Of a DNA stretch of 53,199 nt, positions 45,790 to 53,199 are shown in pieces; the stretch's first letter is position 1, and each line of letters starts with the position of its first letter. Origin of the DNA: a virus. The stretch spans positions 1-53,199 of the IMG/VR virus record IMGVR_UViG_3300025668_000008; one strand, written 5' to 3'. The notes beneath the pieces are model-generated. The model did no database searches and was not told the origin of the DNA. It saw only the letters and a list, made by a program, of their open reading frames with translations. The position numbers and the translations under genes were made by a program.

Positions 45790-46551
45790 ATGAGCGCATT
45801 TCATGGACCAAGAATAATATTAGACAATTTAGTACTATGCTTAGATGCAAGTAATCCTAGGAGTTACCCTGGAACTGGAGATAAATGGTATGACTTAAGT
45901 GGCAATGGAAACCATGCCACTCAGGGAGGATCTTCTACGTATTTGACATGGAATAATAATGGATATTTTGAACATCGCCCAACTAATTATTTTGGAGCAG
46001 CGAGTTCTAATGCAGGTGCTCCAGATTCTGGTGGTGCATTTTGGACAATTCAAGATTCTGCAGAGTTAAGACCAAGTGGTGCAGGTTGGACTGTAAATGG
46101 ATGGTTAAAAGTCATTGGAGATCAAACTGGAAATGGAACTGGTTGGTTTCATAAGCAAGGTGCTGGTGACGAAAGAGGAATTCATTTAGAAGCAATTAAT
46201 GGAGCGTTTCGTGCTAACGGAACTAATGGATGGTCTCAGATCAATCAAGATATTGATACCACTGGCATATGGCAGAATTTTTGTTTTACGTTTACTCAAA
46301 CTTCAGGAACATACGGTACTAATGTTGGAGTATTAATATTTTACGTAGATGGCGTCGAAATTACAAGAGATAGTGATTTTACTCCTCGCGTTGATGCGGG
46401 TGCAGTAATTCAACTTATGAGAAGAAATGGACATCTTAGACATTTTCTAAATGGTGATGTTTCAAATTATTATTACTATACAAAAACTTTAAGTGCTACT
46501 GAAGTAAAAATAAACTATGATGCATTAGCACCTAAGTTTTCTATTTTATGA
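45790..46551 (+). CDS. LamG/concanavalin-A-like protein B (253 aa)
   Basis: This is a tandem paralogue of the previous gene. Both begin with 'Y/H-G-P-x-I' and share L-D-A-(S/N)-N-(P/N), S-Y-P-G-T-G, D-L-S-G-N and the same strand order (here W-T-V-N-G-W-L-K, W-Q-N-F-C-F-T-F-T, I-F-Y-V-D-G-V-E-I, F-L-N-G-D-V-S-N-Y-Y-Y-Y). Overall identity by eye is low outside these blocks, so the duplication is old or the copies came in separately. The 10-base gap holds no promoter in a usable place. Together the pair gives two different candidate glycan-binding tips. Binding specificity cannot be predicted. Confidence 0.82.
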   Translation: MSAFHGPRIILDNLVLCLDASNPRSYPGTGDKWYDLSGNGNHATQGGSSTYLTWNNNGYFEHRPTNYFGAASSNAGAPDSGGAFWTIQDSAELRPSGAGWTVNGWLKVIGDQTGNGTGWFHKQGAGDERGIHLEAINGAFRANGTNGWSQINQDIDTTGIWQNFCFTFTQTSGTYGTNVGVLIFYVDGVEITRDSDFTPRVDAGAVIQLMRRNGHLRHFLNGDVSNYYYYTKTLSATEVKINYDALAPKFSIL

Positions 46552-46556
46552 TCAAT

Positions 46557-46564
46557 TATAAATA
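46557..46564 (+). promoter_or_regulatory. T4-type late promoter motif TATAAATA
   Basis: A perfect TATAAATA lies in the 37-base gap before the 1167-residue fibre gene and ends 24 bases before its ATG. A TAGGAAAAG ribosome site follows. This is the third exact match in the window, and it separates the LamG pair from the next fibre. Confidence 0.7.
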
Positions 46565-46588
46565 CACATATAGGAAAAGATCTGATCA

Positions 46589-49500
46589 ATGGCAAATACA
46601 GATAAGGATATTCTAATCACTCCTAATGTAGGAGAAGTAGATGATCCAAAAATTGAGTTTAAAGGATTTGATAACAATCCTATTACTCTTGGAGTAAAAG
46701 ACGATAACTCAGTTACGTTTACCGCAACTGGTGGTCAAATACTCACATTAGATACTAACACCACTACCGGTGATTCATTCTCTGCTAATGATATTTCTGG
46801 TATCCCAGTCATGTCTGCAGGATTAGATGGTGTTGCAAAATTGAGTCCTTTCGGAGGTAAAACTGCTGTTGGTGGGTCTTCTGCTGTTGCAAGATTACAC
46901 ATCCATCAAGATACTTTCAACACAGCATCACCAACATTAGCATTTCCAGACAGTAGCAATCCAAGATATTCTGCTGGATTTTCATCTATTAATGTATCTA
47001 ATGTTGGTCAAAGATTAGATATTTATGCCGGTGATTCTGGAAATAATGCAAATAATTTGACATCAGATTCTGTTGTCATGTCTGTTCGTGCAGACAAACG
47101 AGTTGGTATTAATACAACATCTCCAAACTCTCCTCTTGATATTGTAACTCTTGACAGTGGAGTAGATGCAAACCAAGCAGAAATAGGTCCAGAATTGAGA
47201 TCTAGCGGTGGCGAGTATCGCTGGAGATTTACAACCAATACTGATACCAGTCGTTGGTATTGGAAATTTAAAGTTCCTTCTAATACATCAGGTGGAACTA
47301 ATGATGCAATATGGATGAGATCCAGGACTGATAAAAATGGTCCTGAGCAACAGCGATTTAATGCATGGGGAAGAAACTACGATGATTCTACAGAACAATT
47401 AAGAACTATCATGTATCTTGATAGTTATCGAGTAGGCATTAATCTTACTAGTAGTTTTGATGGATTTGCTCAGTTAGATGTTAATGGTCCTACGAGATTT
47501 CGTGAAAATGTAGGTATAATGAGATGGGGTCCTTCTGCATCTCATATGATTAGAGGTTATCATCAGATTGATTACAATGACTCTGGTCATTCTTTAATGT
47601 ATCTGTTGGGTTATTATAATAATCGTCAACAGCACTCATGGCGTACTAATTATGTAACTAACAATACATCATATTACAGAAACTGGAGTACATATTTTGA
47701 GTCCAATACTGGTTCCACTCAAGGTGGTAGACCAAGATATCAAAACCCAATTAACTCTATTACAACTGCACAAGGCGTAAACACTAGTGATTCTAAAATT
47801 ATTTTTGCAGATGTAATGAAACAGTATGGTCCTATTGGATCAAACTACGAAGATGATGGATATAGAATTGTAAAAATTGAAATTACAAATTATAGTAGGA
47901 CTGCTACTGAAAATACAGATGCAAATGGAGTTGGGTTAGGTACATTTAGTTTAAATAACGTAACTAGAAACGTTTACGTTTATATTGAAAAGACCACTGC
48001 TAACTCCTTAACTGGAGCAGAGGAAGGTCATAAGTTTATGTATAACCAAGGTCTGACCTTAGTTAATACTGGACTTGGTACTGCTGCAGGTGGAACTAAT
48101 GGAGATATTTTAGATAGTGGTGGTAGTCAATCTGGTACATTTAATAGAAACATTAATTGCTATAGACCATCATCATCAGAAACAGATCCATATCCAGAAA
48201 GATTTCTTATTAGATTAACTAATCCTGGTTGGGATGAATTATTTACTGGTACAGTAAATGCTGCAGGAACATATACATTCACAAATGGTTCTACCGTTAA
48301 CCATGTTCCTGCAGCAAATGCTAGAGTAAAGGGACGTTGGAATAGAATGGGTCTCTTTAGCACTGGAACTGGTGCAAATACTGCGCTTGATGTTGGTTGG
48401 AACGATAGATTTACTTGCTACTACTTACCTCCACAGGGAACTTCCCTTCCTTATTCCACAACGGTTCCTGCTAATGGTGCAGGTTCGGGTGAACGTGGTA
48501 AAGCGATGTATATTGATACTACAAAGAATGCTTCTTACAATATAACGTCACAGACAGGTTACGGAACTGCGTATGGTGACTTCAGTAATAGTTGGCAGAA
48601 CATTCCTGCTCAAATGTATGTCGGGAATGGAAACCAACAAGATGCATATCTCGATAGTATATATGGAGGTCTTAATTATCTATATTCTAGAATTGGATAT
48701 ACTGACAAGAGAAACTATGCATCTGCATATATTGGATACGGTGAGGTAGTTCGTGGTCTTGCATATAACTTATATGGAGGACGTTTCGTTAATCCAAGAG
48801 GGTTTAGAGCATTCTGCAGAAACTACCGTAATGGTAGAATGGATAATGCATATGCATTTGAAGCTGATAGTTACAACGGACTTAGTTCATCTGCAGGTGG
48901 TCTTCCTGGATACACGGCAAACATGTATTCATATACAGGATATCAAGACACAAGACAAGGTTCTAGAACAAACAACATGAGAGGTTTGAACATCTCTCAA
49001 AGAATTGGTACTAGTATTGAGGATAGAGTGTATGGAACAACTGTAAACTCTTGCTATGGTGCCGTCATCTATACTAGAATGGATGGTGGTACAACTTCTA
49101 CCATGCGTGGTTTACAAATTAGTTTCAACCTACGTGGTCTGAACTGGAGAACTGCTGATAGAGATAGTGCAGGTAACATTCCTTCTAACGTTACTTCAGA
49201 ACATTATGGAATCTATGTAACCAATGAAGCAAGAAACTACTTCTCAGGTCGTGTAGGCATTGGTACAAACCCAGCATCTGGTATTCAACTTGATGTTACG
49301 GGTGAAATGCGTTGCCCAACAATTACCACTAACACTATTAGATTCCGTCAGACGGGTTATGGTACAAACTCTGACCCATATGGTTTCAGATTTGTAACTC
49401 CATCTAGTAACGTTTCTAGATTAGAACTTCACCTAAATGATGATAGTAACGAAGAATTTGCTATCTATGGTTACTCTTGTGCTGGATATAGTTGCGGTGA

Positions 49501-50092
49501 GTGGTCAGGTAATAAGTATCACTACTTCAGATCAAATGGTGATGCATTCCACTCTGGAACTCTGACCAAAGGATCTGGTACATTCCGCATTCCTCATCCA
49601 CTTCCAGCACTTACTGATACCAAAGATCTGGTTCACTCATTCGTTGAGGGTCCACGCCCTGATCTAATTTACAGAGATACAGTTGCACTAGTTAGTGGTG
49701 CTGCAACTGTAGATATTGATGTGGCAGTTGGAATGACACCAGGTACATGGGAACTTCTTTGCAGAGATCCTCAAGTATTTGTAGTCAATAATCAAGGATG
49801 GACCCCAGTTCGTGCTACGGTCACTGCAGCAGGTATTGTTACCATTGAGGCACAAGATCCTGCATGTACTGATACTATTGATTGGATGGTAATTGCAGAA
49901 CGTCAGGATGCTAAGATTAGAGAGGCAAATTGGACTGATGATGATGGTAGAACTATTCTTGAACCTGACAAGAAACGTCCAGAAGAGGATTATCCTACTT
50001 ATGAATCCTTCCTTGCTGAAGAACCAGAGAATAAGGCACGTTCATTTGAAGGTCAGGAAATCCTAGATCCTGAAGATGACATGCCTGAATAG
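46589..50092 (+). CDS. Tail fibre protein (1167 aa)
   Basis: The N-terminus D-I-L-I-T-P-N-V-G and the block F-S-A-N-D-I-S-G-I-P-V (near 66-75) are typical of fibre proteins in marine T4-like phages. Shaft repeats of the V-G-I-(G/N)-T-x-P-x-x-x-L-D-(V/I) type occur near residues 171 and 888. Residues about 690-885 are rich in Tyr, Arg, Asn and Gly and resemble a long beta-helical knob. The C-terminal domain starts with G-S-G-T-F-R-I-P-H-P-L-P and has D-L-V-H-S-F-V-E-G-P-R-P-D-L-I-Y-R; it is a relative of the end domain of the 3502-residue fibre. The last 50 residues are very acidic. No S74 self-cleaving endosialidase chaperone signature is present. The gene has its own late promoter motif. Confidence 0.87.
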   Translation: MANTDKDILITPNVGEVDDPKIEFKGFDNNPITLGVKDDNSVTFTATGGQILTLDTNTTTGDSFSANDISGIPVMSAGLDGVAKLSPFGGKTAVGGSSAVARLHIHQDTFNTASPTLAFPDSSNPRYSAGFSSINVSNVGQRLDIYAGDSGNNANNLTSDSVVMSVRADKRVGINTTSPNSPLDIVTLDSGVDANQAEIGPELRSSGGEYRWRFTTNTDTSRWYWKFKVPSNTSGGTNDAIWMRSRTDKNGPEQQRFNAWGRNYDDSTEQLRTIMYLDSYRVGINLTSSFDGFAQLDVNGPTRFRENVGIMRWGPSASHMIRGYHQIDYNDSGHSLMYLLGYYNNRQQHSWRTNYVTNNTSYYRNWSTYFESNTGSTQGGRPRYQNPINSITTAQGVNTSDSKIIFADVMKQYGPIGSNYEDDGYRIVKIEITNYSRTATENTDANGVGLGTFSLNNVTRNVYVYIEKTTANSLTGAEEGHKFMYNQGLTLVNTGLGTAAGGTNGDILDSGGSQSGTFNRNINCYRPSSSETDPYPERFLIRLTNPGWDELFTGTVNAAGTYTFTNGSTVNHVPAANARVKGRWNRMGLFSTGTGANTALDVGWNDRFTCYYLPPQGTSLPYSTTVPANGAGSGERGKAMYIDTTKNASYNITSQTGYGTAYGDFSNSWQNIPAQMYVGNGNQQDAYLDSIYGGLNYLYSRIGYTDKRNYASAYIGYGEVVRGLAYNLYGGRFVNPRGFRAFCRNYRNGRMDNAYAFEADSYNGLSSSAGGLPGYTANMYSYTGYQDTRQGSRTNNMRGLNISQRIGTSIEDRVYGTTVNSCYGAVIYTRMDGGTTSTMRGLQISFNLRGLNWRTADRDSAGNIPSNVTSEHYGIYVTNEARNYFSGRVGIGTNPASGIQLDVTGEMRCPTITTNTIRFRQTGYGTNSDPYGFRFVTPSSNVSRLELHLNDDSNEEFAIYGYSCAGYSCGEWSGNKYHYFRSNGDAFHSGTLTKGSGTFRIPHPLPALTDTKDLVHSFVEGPRPDLIYRDTVALVSGAATVDIDVAVGMTPGTWELLCRDPQVFVVNNQGWTPVRATVTAAGIVTIEAQDPACTDTIDWMVIAERQDAKIREANWTDDDGRTILEPDKKRPEEDYPTYESFLAEEPENKARSFEGQEILDPEDDMPE

Positions 50093-50142
50093 CGTTATAT
50101 ATAGTGTGTCATGATAATTACACCATTCTATAGGAGAAGCAA

Positions 50143-50364
50143 ATGACAGTTACTGAATTGATTACTCAATTTGAAAAAAATATCAAAGAACTCGTTGAAG
50201 AAATTCGCGAACTTGATACAACTCTTTCGACAAAGAAGGAAGAATTTTTTCGCCTACAAGGTGCCATCGAAGGTTTGAAGATGGCAAAGGAACAAGCAAG
50301 TGAAGGTGAGGTTGAATTAAATTCAGGTCAAGAAGAACTTATCACACAACATGTAGATAGTTAA
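50143..50364 (+). CDS. Small coiled-coil protein (73 aa)
   Basis: A strong ribosome site (TAGGAGAAG) stands 6 bases before the ATG, stronger than any other in the window. The product is an extended amphipathic helix from residue 2 to about 55, with heptad-spaced Leu, Ile and Phe and many Glu and Lys, followed by a polar tail. I do not recognise a family. It is the last gene before a rho-independent terminator, so it closes the fibre operon. The strong ribosome site suggests high-level expression, which would fit an assembly chaperone or a minor structural part; that is inference. Confidence 0.75.
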   Translation: MTVTELITQFEKNIKELVEEIRELDTTLSTKKEEFFRLQGAIEGLKMAKEQASEGEVELNSGQEELITQHVDS

Positions 50365-50371
50365 TGAATTG

Positions 50372-50402
50372 GTCCTCTGCTAAATAGTTAGAGGACTTTT
50401 TT
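50372..50402 (+). terminator. Rho-independent terminator after the fibre operon
   Basis: A perfect 7-bp inverted repeat (GTCCTCT at 50372-50378 and AGAGGAC at 50390-50396) encloses an 11-base loop and is followed directly by TTTTTT (50397-50402). It lies between the small coiled-coil gene and gp13. Confidence 0.88.
50380..50386 (+). promoter_or_regulatory. Possible late promoter (CTAAATA) inside the terminator loop
   Basis: CTAAATA fills most of the terminator loop and ends 27 bases before the gp13 ATG. The same heptamer lies ahead of the 3502-residue fibre gene. If active, transcription ends and restarts at the same spot. The match to TATAAATA is incomplete. Confidence 0.4.
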
Positions 50403-50413
50403 AATGCGTATAC

Positions 50414-51217
50414 ATGGCGCAACCAGCAAGTAAAATAGAACTAAAAGAATATTGTTTACGTAGATTAGGTAAACCAGTTCTAGAAATTAATGTAGATGAT
50501 GATCAAATTGATGATTTAATCGATGATGCTATTCAATTATTTAATGAGCGTCATTATAATGGCACTGAAAAAGTGTTTTTAAAACATCAGTTTACTGCTG
50601 ATGATGAAACACGTTTTACTACAAGTAATGAAACTCTTTCAATTGGAACTACCGATTGGGAAACGAGAAATAACTATATCCCTATCCCAGATCACATTAC
50701 TGGAATCAGTAAAGTATTTGGAATTAAGGGAAGCAATATAAGAAGTAGTATGTTTGGATTGGAATATCAGTTATTTTTAAATGATCTTTATCAGTTTGGA
50801 TCTGTTGATATTTTGAGTTATTATATGACCAAATCATATCTAGAAACACTAGATATGGTTTTAAATAATGGTAACTTTATTCCATATAGATTCAATCAAA
50901 GACAAGATCGTCTTTATATTGACACTACAACTAAATTTGTAAAGGAAGGTGCATATGTCATTATTGATTGTTGGAGAGCATTAGATCCTACATCATATAC
51001 TCAAGTATACAATGATCCATTTTTAAAAAGATATTGCACTTCTCTAATTAAAAGACAATGGGGACAGAACCTAATTAAATTTCAAGGAGCACAACTTCCG
51101 GGTGGCATTACTTTAAACGGTAGACAAATTTATGATGATGCGGTTGCAGAACTCAAAGAAATTGAAGCAGAGATTGCTTCCAAATATGAAATTCCACCTC
51201 TCGACATGATCGGATAA
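50414..51217 (+). CDS. 13: gp13-like neck (head completion) protein
   Basis: The 267-residue product (T4 gp13 has 309) begins with I-E-L-K-E-Y-C-L-R-R-L-G-K-P-V-L-E-I-N-V and then D-D-Q-I-D-D-L-I-D-D-A-I-Q-L-F, the N-terminal pattern of gp13 neck proteins in marine T4-like phages. The middle has I-P-I-P-D-H-I-T-G-I, and a later aromatic-rich region includes W-R-A-L-D-P. In T4, gp13 and gp14 form the neck that closes the filled head and gives the tail its docking site. It is the first gene after the terminator and begins the run gp13-gp14-gp15-gp16. The gap to gp14 is one base. Confidence 0.88.
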   Translation: MAQPASKIELKEYCLRRLGKPVLEINVDDDQIDDLIDDAIQLFNERHYNGTEKVFLKHQFTADDETRFTTSNETLSIGTTDWETRNNYIPIPDHITGISKVFGIKGSNIRSSMFGLEYQLFLNDLYQFGSVDILSYYMTKSYLETLDMVLNNGNFIPYRFNQRQDRLYIDTTTKFVKEGAYVIIDCWRALDPTSYTQVYNDPFLKRYCTSLIKRQWGQNLIKFQGAQLPGGITLNGRQIYDDAVAELKEIEAEIASKYEIPPLDMIG

Positions 51218-51218
51218 G

Positions 51219-52103
51219 ATGGCAAAAAATACTTATTTTAGACACGGAACAAGAAATGAACAAATGCTCCAGCAATCGCTGGTAGATGAGTTTGTCAAAA
51301 TGTTTGGTCTTGATATTTTGTATATTCCTAGAAAAGTTATTGCTCAAGATACTGTTTTAAATGAAGAAATTATTTCTGAATTTGATGATGCATATTTAAC
51401 ATATGCATACTTAGAAAATAATGAAGGATTTCAGGGTGCTGGTGATATATTAACAAAATTTGGAATCAGATCTACTGATGAGATTACTCTCACTTTGTCT
51501 AGACAAATGTTTACTGATTTTATTGCTGTCCAAATGGAAGCAGAATCTGACATTCTTGTTGGTTCTAGACCTCAAGAAGGAGATTTAATTTATTTCCCTC
51601 TTACATCTAATTTGTTTGAAGTTAAATTTGTAGAGCACGAAAAACAATTTTATCAATTTGGAGCATTATACACATACGAATTAAAATGTGAACTCTTTGA
51701 GTATGCAAATGAAACTGCAGGCGGTGATATTTTTGAAAGTCAGGACAATGAAGGATTCATTATTAAATACTATTATGATAGAGAATCTCTTAGCGGTGAA
51801 CCTACTCTTGGAGAAATGGTTACTGGTTCTGTGACTGGCGTCACTGCATTGATTAATAAATGGAATCCCGATAGTGCTTATGTTGAGTTAAGAACATTTA
51901 CGGTAACTGCTGATAGTAGTGAATTTCAGATCGGTGAAACTTTATTAGGAAGCGATTCTGGATTCTCTATAAATATTTCTAGCTTCGACGAACTAGATAT
52001 TAAAGATGCATATGCATCTAACATTGAATTGGAAGTAGAAGCAGACGGAATTTTGGACTTTACAGAAATCAATCCATTTGGAGAATTTGGAAATAGGAAC
52101 TAA
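51219..52103 (+). CDS. 14: gp14-like neck protein
   Basis: The 294-residue product (T4 gp14 has 256) has the gp14 N-terminus: T-Y-F-R-H-G-T-R-N-E-Q-M-L-Q-Q-S-L-V-D-E then F-G-L-D-I-L-Y-I-P-R. The following segment includes D-E-I-T-L-T-L-S-R and Y-F-P-L-T. The extra length lies at about residues 195-255, where G-E-M-V-T-G-S-V-T-G-V-T-A-L-I and F-Q-I-G-E-T-L-L-G-S-D-S-G form two copies of a short 'GExxxGxxSGA' repeat also seen in the baseplate proteins. It ends with E-I-N-P-F-G-E-F. With gp13 it builds the neck between head and tail. Confidence 0.9.
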   Translation: MAKNTYFRHGTRNEQMLQQSLVDEFVKMFGLDILYIPRKVIAQDTVLNEEIISEFDDAYLTYAYLENNEGFQGAGDILTKFGIRSTDEITLTLSRQMFTDFIAVQMEAESDILVGSRPQEGDLIYFPLTSNLFEVKFVEHEKQFYQFGALYTYELKCELFEYANETAGGDIFESQDNEGFIIKYYYDRESLSGEPTLGEMVTGSVTGVTALINKWNPDSAYVELRTFTVTADSSEFQIGETLLGSDSGFSINISSFDELDIKDAYASNIELEVEADGILDFTEINPFGEFGNRN

Positions 52104-52105
52104 TT

Positions 52106-52912
52106 ATGCTAGGAACATATCAATACAATCAAGTTATGAGAAAGAGTGTCGTTGGATTCGGCACTCTATTTAATAACATAGAAATTCGTAAGTATCATGA
52201 TGATGGAACAGTATATCAGAGAATGAAAGTTCCTCTAGCATATGGTCCTCGTCAAAAGTTTCTTGCCCGTTTAACGGAACAACCTGAACTTGGAAGAGCA
52301 AATGCAATTACTCTTCCCCGTCTTGCATTCGAGATGACTGGAATGACTTATGATCCGTCAAGAAAGCAGAGTCCGGTTCAGTATTGTTTAACTGAAGAAA
52401 ATAGCACTGGTCTAAAGAAAACATTTATACCTGTGCCATATAATCTCGAATTTGAATTAAACATTCTTAGTAAAACTCAAGATGATTGTTTGCAAATTGT
52501 AGAACAAATTGTTCCTTTCTTTCAACCTTCTTTCAATCTTAATATGAAATTAGTTGATGAAGCAAACATTAGAAAAGATATTCCAATTGTTCTCAACAGT
52601 ATCACGTTTGATGATGATTATGAAGGAGATTTTGCTGTTAGAAGATCTCTAGTATATACATTAAGATTTACTCTTAAGACATATATTTACGGTCCTACTT
52701 CAGATACAGGACTTATCAAGAAAGCAATTGTTAAAGATTATCCAACAACAGATCTTAACATTGCTAGCAGACATAGAAAATATGAAGTGCAACCAAAAGC
52801 ACTTGAAGACAAAAATAACGATACCGTTATTGATGCACTCGATGATGCACTCTTAGTATCTGGTGATGATTTTGGATTTAGTGAAACGTCAGGTTTCTTT
52901 GAGGATGTATGA
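52106..52912 (+). CDS. 15: gp15-like tail terminator / sheath stabiliser
   Basis: The 268-residue length is nearly that of T4 gp15 (272). Clear family signs are Y-N-Q-V-M-R-K near the N-terminus, then F-G-T-L-F-N-N-I, V-P-L-A-Y-G-P-R-Q-K-F-L-A-R (about 47-60), L-P-R-L-A-F-E-M-T-G, V-P-Y-N-L-E-F-E-L and I-V-P-F-F-Q-P. gp15 hexamers cap the finished tail tube and sheath and join the tail to the neck. It starts 2 bases after gp14, and its stop codon overlaps the gp16 start by four bases (ATGA). Confidence 0.94.
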   Translation: MLGTYQYNQVMRKSVVGFGTLFNNIEIRKYHDDGTVYQRMKVPLAYGPRQKFLARLTEQPELGRANAITLPRLAFEMTGMTYDPSRKQSPVQYCLTEENSTGLKKTFIPVPYNLEFELNILSKTQDDCLQIVEQIVPFFQPSFNLNMKLVDEANIRKDIPIVLNSITFDDDYEGDFAVRRSLVYTLRFTLKTYIYGPTSDTGLIKKAIVKDYPTTDLNIASRHRKYEVQPKALEDKNNDTVIDALDDALLVSGDDFGFSETSGFFEDV

Positions 52913-53199
52913 AGGAAACCTACGACGGAATAGGAGATGCGTTGAATGTAGAAACAGAAATTGTTCCTGCATCAAAACCAATACCAAAGAAGAAACCTGA
53001 GCGTCTTATTGATATTGATCATGATGTCAAAAAAGATTACGACTATACTAGGGGTCAACTATACGATGTCATCGAGAAGGGTCAGGAGGCGCTCTCAGGT
53101 ATCTTAGACGTGGCAAATAACACCGACCACCCTAGAGCATATGAAGTTGCTGGACAGTTAGTTAAGAGTGTTTCAGACGCTGCTGAGAAATTAATTGAA
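52909..53199 (+). CDS. 16: gp16-like small terminase subunit (partial, 5' end)
   Basis: The reading frame runs from an ATG that overlaps the gp15 stop to the window edge without a stop, giving 97 residues. A polar N-terminus with a Lys/Pro-rich stretch (K-P-I-P-K-K-K-P) is followed by V-K-K-D-Y-D-Y-T-R-G-Q-L-Y-D-V and then G-Q-E-A-L-S-G-I-L and H-P-R-A-Y-E-V-A-G-Q-L. This helical core is typical of gp16 in T4-like phages, which forms a ring that stimulates the gp17 packaging ATPase and nuclease. T4 gp16 has 164 residues, so over half of the gene is here. Confidence 0.88.
   Translation, partial: MKETYDGIGDALNVETEIVPASKPIPKKKPERLIDIDHDVKKDYDYTRGQLYDVIEKGQEALSGILDVANNTDHPRAYEVAGQLVKSVSDAAEKLIE

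Noticed and set aside
49560-50092. S74 self-cleaving endosialidase chaperone at the end of the 1167-aa fibre
   Set aside because: The usual S74 signature with its Ser-Lys catalytic pair is not visible. The domain instead matches the I-x-H-P...H-S-x-x-E-G-P end type.

Overview
The window is a late structural gene block of a T4-like (contractile-tailed) marine phage. The best fit is a cyanophage of Synechococcus or Prochlorococcus (Kyanoviridae type) or a related pelagiphage myovirus. Four things support this: every gene is on the + strand with almost no spacing; the DNA is AT-rich; the flanking genes are T4 core genes (gp25-gp6-gp7-gp8 on the left, gp13-gp14-gp15-gp16 on the right); and the space between them is filled with the very large modular fibre proteins typical of marine T4-like phages. 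There are no host-metabolism, replication, tRNA or integration genes, so the host cannot be named from this window.

Layout. 1-13.1 kb: a short unidentified gene, then the baseplate wedge genes gp25, gp6 and a 3533-residue protein in the gp7 position. 13.1-20.9 kb: gp8 and a 2085-residue DUF4815-type protein where T4 has gp9/gp10. 20.8-24.1 kb: a run of small genes (coiled-coil, BppU-like, fibre-tip-like) around a 740-residue fibre protein. 24.0-33.3 kb: a 3092-residue fibre protein with beta-helix, LamG, two cupredoxin-like and propeller-like regions. 33.3-34.5 kb: two small orphans. 34.5-46.6 kb: a 3502-residue fibre protein with beta-helix, Asp-box propeller and helical repeats, followed by two tandem LamG-type genes. 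46.6-50.1 kb: an 1167-residue fibre protein. 50.1-53.2 kb: a small coiled-coil gene, a rho-independent terminator, the neck genes gp13 and gp14, the sheath-terminator gene gp15 and the start of the small terminase gp16.

How it works together. The left block builds the baseplate wedge. The middle block supplies the host-recognition apparatus attached to it. The right block closes the head, joins it to the tail and starts DNA packaging. T4 late-promoter-like motifs (TATAAATA and close variants) sit in the few gaps or gene ends that separate these modules, about 20-28 bases upstream of the next start codon, so the block probably reads as several overlapping late operons.

The most notable feature is the mosaic make-up of the baseplate and fibre proteins. 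Four reading frames of more than 2000 codons make up about 69 % of the window. They are assembled from a limited set of recurring modules (GxGY repeats, SGA repeats, VDGxxQ repeats, CBM5/12-like repeats, LamG, Asp-box propeller). They also include two blue-copper-type (cupredoxin) domains with complete H...C-x2-H-x2-M ligand sets and a YHYH-like domain, which makes a metal-bearing tail a testable idea. All functional calls are from reading the sequence; no database search was possible.
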